NCBI GenBank assembly: GCA_013696905.1 | Contig: JACCXP010000071.1 | Span: 1 to 5,912 of the forward strand | Origin: Thermoleophilaceae bacterium | GTDB taxonomy: Bacteria > Actinomycetota > Thermoleophilia > Solirubrobacterales > Thermoleophilaceae | Length of the DNA: 5,912 bases | Direction: 5' to 3' | Shown: piece after piece, positions 4,096 through 5,912 of the stretch | Position numbering within the stretch: the stretch's first letter is position 1 | How the letters are laid out: each line of letters opens with the position of its first letter | Translations under genes and position numbers: made by a program | Notes under the pieces: generated by a model | What the model saw: only the letters and a program-made list of their open reading frames with translations | The model's database searches: none | Told to the model about the DNA's origin: nothing

Positions 4096-5912
4096 ATGTC
4101 GCTGCGCCAGCTGCTCACCTACGCCCATCAGGACGACGCCTTCGACGCGCTGTCGGATGCCGCGCGCGAGACCCCTCAGCGGGCGTTCGTCTCGGCCTCC
4201 CTGCGCCCGTACCTGGTGGCGGCGCTGCTCGACGCGGAGCCGACGCGGCCCGGCCTCGTGGTCGTCGGCGACGACCGCGCCGCGCGCGATCTCGCGGCCG
4301 ACCTGAAGGCCTTCCTCGAGCCTCGCCCGGTGCGCTTCTACCCCGCTCGCGGCGTGCGCTACGAGTCGCACCTCGCCCCTGCTCCGCATCTGGTCGGGCT
4401 GCGCGTCGCCGCGCTCGACTCGCTGCTCGACGCGCGCGAGGGCGGCGAGGCCGCGGTGGTCGTGGCCTCGGCCGCGGCGCTCGCGGAGAAGGTGCCCGAC
4501 CCGGAGCTTCGCCCGCACGGCTTCGCGCTCGAGCGCGGTGAGCTGCTCGACCTCGGCGAGACCACCGCTCGCCTCGTTGCCTGCGGCTACCAGCGCGTCG
4601 ACCAGGTCGAGGACCGCGGTCAGTTCGCGCTTCGCGGCGACATCCTCGACGTCTACCCCGCCACCGAGGAGCGCGCCGTGCGCTGCGAGCTCTACGACAT
4701 CGAGGTCGAGCGGCTGACGTTCTTCTCGACGTTCACGCAGCGCTCGCTCGAGGAGGTCGAGCGCGTGGAGATCGCCCCGGCCGCCGAGCTCGCGCCCGAG
4801 CTGCGCGAGCTGGCCGAGATGGCCGCCGTCGAGGAGGGCGAGACACGCCCGGACGTCGCCGAGCTCTTGCCCCTCGACCGCTTTCGCGACGTGCTCGGCC
4901 TCGTGCCCCAGGCGGCGCTCGTGTGCCTCGCGGCCGAGGACGAGATCGCACCGGCGCTCGCCGATCAGTGGGAGGACGTGAGCACGTCGTTTCACGCCCG
5001 CGACGCCCACGACCTCTATCTGTCGCCCGCCGACGTCCAGGGCGCGCTCGAGCAGCGCGCCGCCGTCAGGCTGTCGAGCCTCTCGGGCGACCAGCCGCAC
5101 AGCTTCCGCGCGCAGGGCGTCGATTCCGCCGCCCGCTCGCTCAAGGAGGCAGAGCCCGAGCTCGAGAAGCTCGTGCGCTCGGGCTATCGCACCGTCGTCG
5201 CCTGGTCGCGCCGCGGCGAGGCCGAGCGAGCCCAGTACAACCTCGCCCGCGTGCGCGCCTCCTTCCTCGACGGCAAGCCCGCCCCCGCCGGGCCGAGCGT
5301 CGTGTTCGCGAACGCGAGCCTGCGCGACGGCTTCCTCGCTCCCGGGCTCAAGCTCGCCGTGCTGCCCGAGCACCGCCTGCTGCGCCGCCGTCGCGGAGAG
5401 CGCCGCCCAGGACCGCGCGCGGCCTCCGCCGGCGGGGCGATCGCCTCGTTCACGGACCTGCGCGCGGGCGGCGCCGTCGTCCACGAGGACCACGGCATCG
5501 CCCGCTTCACCGGCTTCGACACGAAGACGGTCGGCGGCGTGACGCGCGACTACCTCGAGCTCGAGTACGCCGATGGCGACCGCGTCTTCGTGCCCTCGGA
5601 CCAGCTCTACAAGATCTCGCGCTACGTCGGCGCCGAGGCCTCCGATCCGCCGCTGTCGAGGCTCGGCGGCAAGGTCTGGGAGCAGATGAAGGCGCGCGCC
5701 CGGCGCGCGGCCCAGGCGCTTGCGGGCGAGCTGATCAACCTCTACGCCGAGCGCAAGCGCCGCGCGGGCTACGCGTTCCCGGCCGACGGCGAGTGGCTGA
5801 TGGACTTCGAGCGGGCCTTTCCCTATCGCGAGACGCCGGATCAGCTCGAGGCGATCGAGCAGACCAAGGCCGACATGGAGGAGGCGCGCCCGATGGACCG
5901 CCTGATCTGCGG
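4096..5912 (+). CDS. mfd: Transcription-repair coupling factor Mfd (N-terminal half, cut by window end)
   Basis: Mfd is an ATP-driven DNA translocase that removes RNA polymerase stalled at lesions and recruits UvrA for nucleotide excision repair. The visible 605 residues cover about half of a usual protein of about 1150. The UvrB-like N-terminal module includes LVVVGDDRAARDLAADL (the degenerate nucleotide-binding region) and GQFALRGDILDVYP (175-188), then TFTQRSLEEVERV. A domain-3-like segment has VRSGYRTVVAWSRRGEAER and LRDGFLAPGLKLAVLPE. The RNA-polymerase-interacting domain starts around VVHEDHGIARFTGF (His466) and includes DYLELEYADGDRVFVPSDQL and ISRYVG (507-512). The translocase entry follows, with GYAFP (558-562), the FPYRETPDQ motif (575-583) and MDRLIC (600-605), one Gly-Asp step before the expected GDVG-GKTE Walker A. 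The ATG at 4096 is the only start codon after the in-frame TGA at 4015 that fits the family N-terminus; no Shine-Dalgarno sequence is seen. The reading frame is unbroken. Confidence 0.97.
   Translation, partial: MSLRQLLTYAHQDDAFDALSDAARETPQRAFVSASLRPYLVAALLDAEPTRPGLVVVGDDRAARDLAADLKAFLEPRPVRFYPARGVRYESHLAPAPHLVGLRVAALDSLLDAREGGEAAVVVASAAALAEKVPDPELRPHGFALERGELLDLGETTARLVACGYQRVDQVEDRGQFALRGDILDVYPATEERAVRCELYDIEVERLTFFSTFTQRSLEEVERVEIAPAAELAPELRELAEMAAVEEGETRPDVAELLPLDRFRDVLGLVPQAALVCLAAEDEIAPALADQWEDVSTSFHARDAHDLYLSPADVQGALEQRAAVRLSSLSGDQPHSFRAQGVDSAARSLKEAEPELEKLVRSGYRTVVAWSRRGEAERAQYNLARVRASFLDGKPAPAGPSVVFANASLRDGFLAPGLKLAVLPEHRLLRRRRGERRPGPRAASAGGAIASFTDLRAGGAVVHEDHGIARFTGFDTKTVGGVTRDYLELEYADGDRVFVPSDQLYKISRYVGAEASDPPLSRLGGKVWEQMKARARRAAQALAGELINLYAERKRRAGYAFPADGEWLMDFERAFPYRETPDQLEAIEQTKADMEEARPMDRLIC

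Noticed and set aside
4009..5493. A 494-codon minus-strand open frame antisense to mfd
   Set aside because: It has no recognisable domain, is rich in Arg, Gly, Ala and Glu repeats, and lies wholly opposite clearly conserved Mfd sequence. Long antisense frames are expected at this GC content.
1..5912. CRISPR array, tRNA/rRNA gene, insertion sequence or phage genes
   Set aside because: No spaced direct repeats, no tRNA-like cloverleaf arms, and no transposase or integrase motifs were found on either strand by reading.

Overview
The window is very GC-rich and densely coding, with short intergenic gaps, frequent GTG starts and 4-bp GTGA stop/start overlaps. Gene content and protein style (an acidic-tailed Ctc/L25, an RskA-type anti-sigma domain, an actinobacterial-type cyclopropane synthase) point to a high-GC actinobacterium, possibly of the Thermoleophilia (Solirubrobacter/Gaiella-like). 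That placement is inferred from recalled family features, not from a search.

Layout: (1) 1-1350, a housekeeping translation block: a possible 3' scrap of an upstream gene (perhaps prs), then rplY/ctc (ribosomal protein L25, 56-754) and pth (peptidyl-tRNA hydrolase, 793-1350). (2) 1347-2192, a cytoplasmic DsbA-family thioredoxin-fold protein whose GTG overlaps the pth stop. It lacks the second active-site cysteine and carries a winged-helix-like C-terminal tail. (3) 2174-3457 on the minus strand, a cyclopropane-fatty-acyl-phospholipid synthase-like methyltransferase, convergent with and overlapping the DsbA-like gene. (4) 3512-4017, divergent from the cfa-like gene: what is normally one membrane anti-sigma factor is split into a zinc-finger (ZAS) ORF and an RskA C-terminal-domain ORF joined by GTGA, with the membrane span missing. 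(5) 4096 to the window end, mfd (transcription-repair coupling factor), cut by the window edge just before Walker A.

The order rplY-pth-mfd is a widespread ancestral arrangement (compare ctc-spoVC/pth-fin-mfd in Bacillus). Here a roughly 2.7-kb accessory segment (DsbA-like, cfa-like, split anti-sigma) lies between pth and mfd. Its pairing of a cyclopropane-synthase-like gene with an RskA-like anti-sigma recalls the mycobacterial rskA-sigK-ufaA1 neighbourhood, but no sigma-factor gene is visible here.

Regulatory signals: a 9-base word, CTAGACTCG, containing a TAGACT -10-like hexamer, occurs just before rplY and before mfd. A related TAGATT lies just before the cfa-like gene. By position, the rplY and cfa-like transcripts would be leaderless or nearly so. 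No rRNA, tRNA, CRISPR array, insertion sequence or clear intrinsic terminator was seen. No complete, obviously new system was found. The most unusual items are the split, anchor-less anti-sigma pair and the altered active sites of the DsbA-like and Cfa-like proteins. No gene-free stretch exceeds 300 bases.
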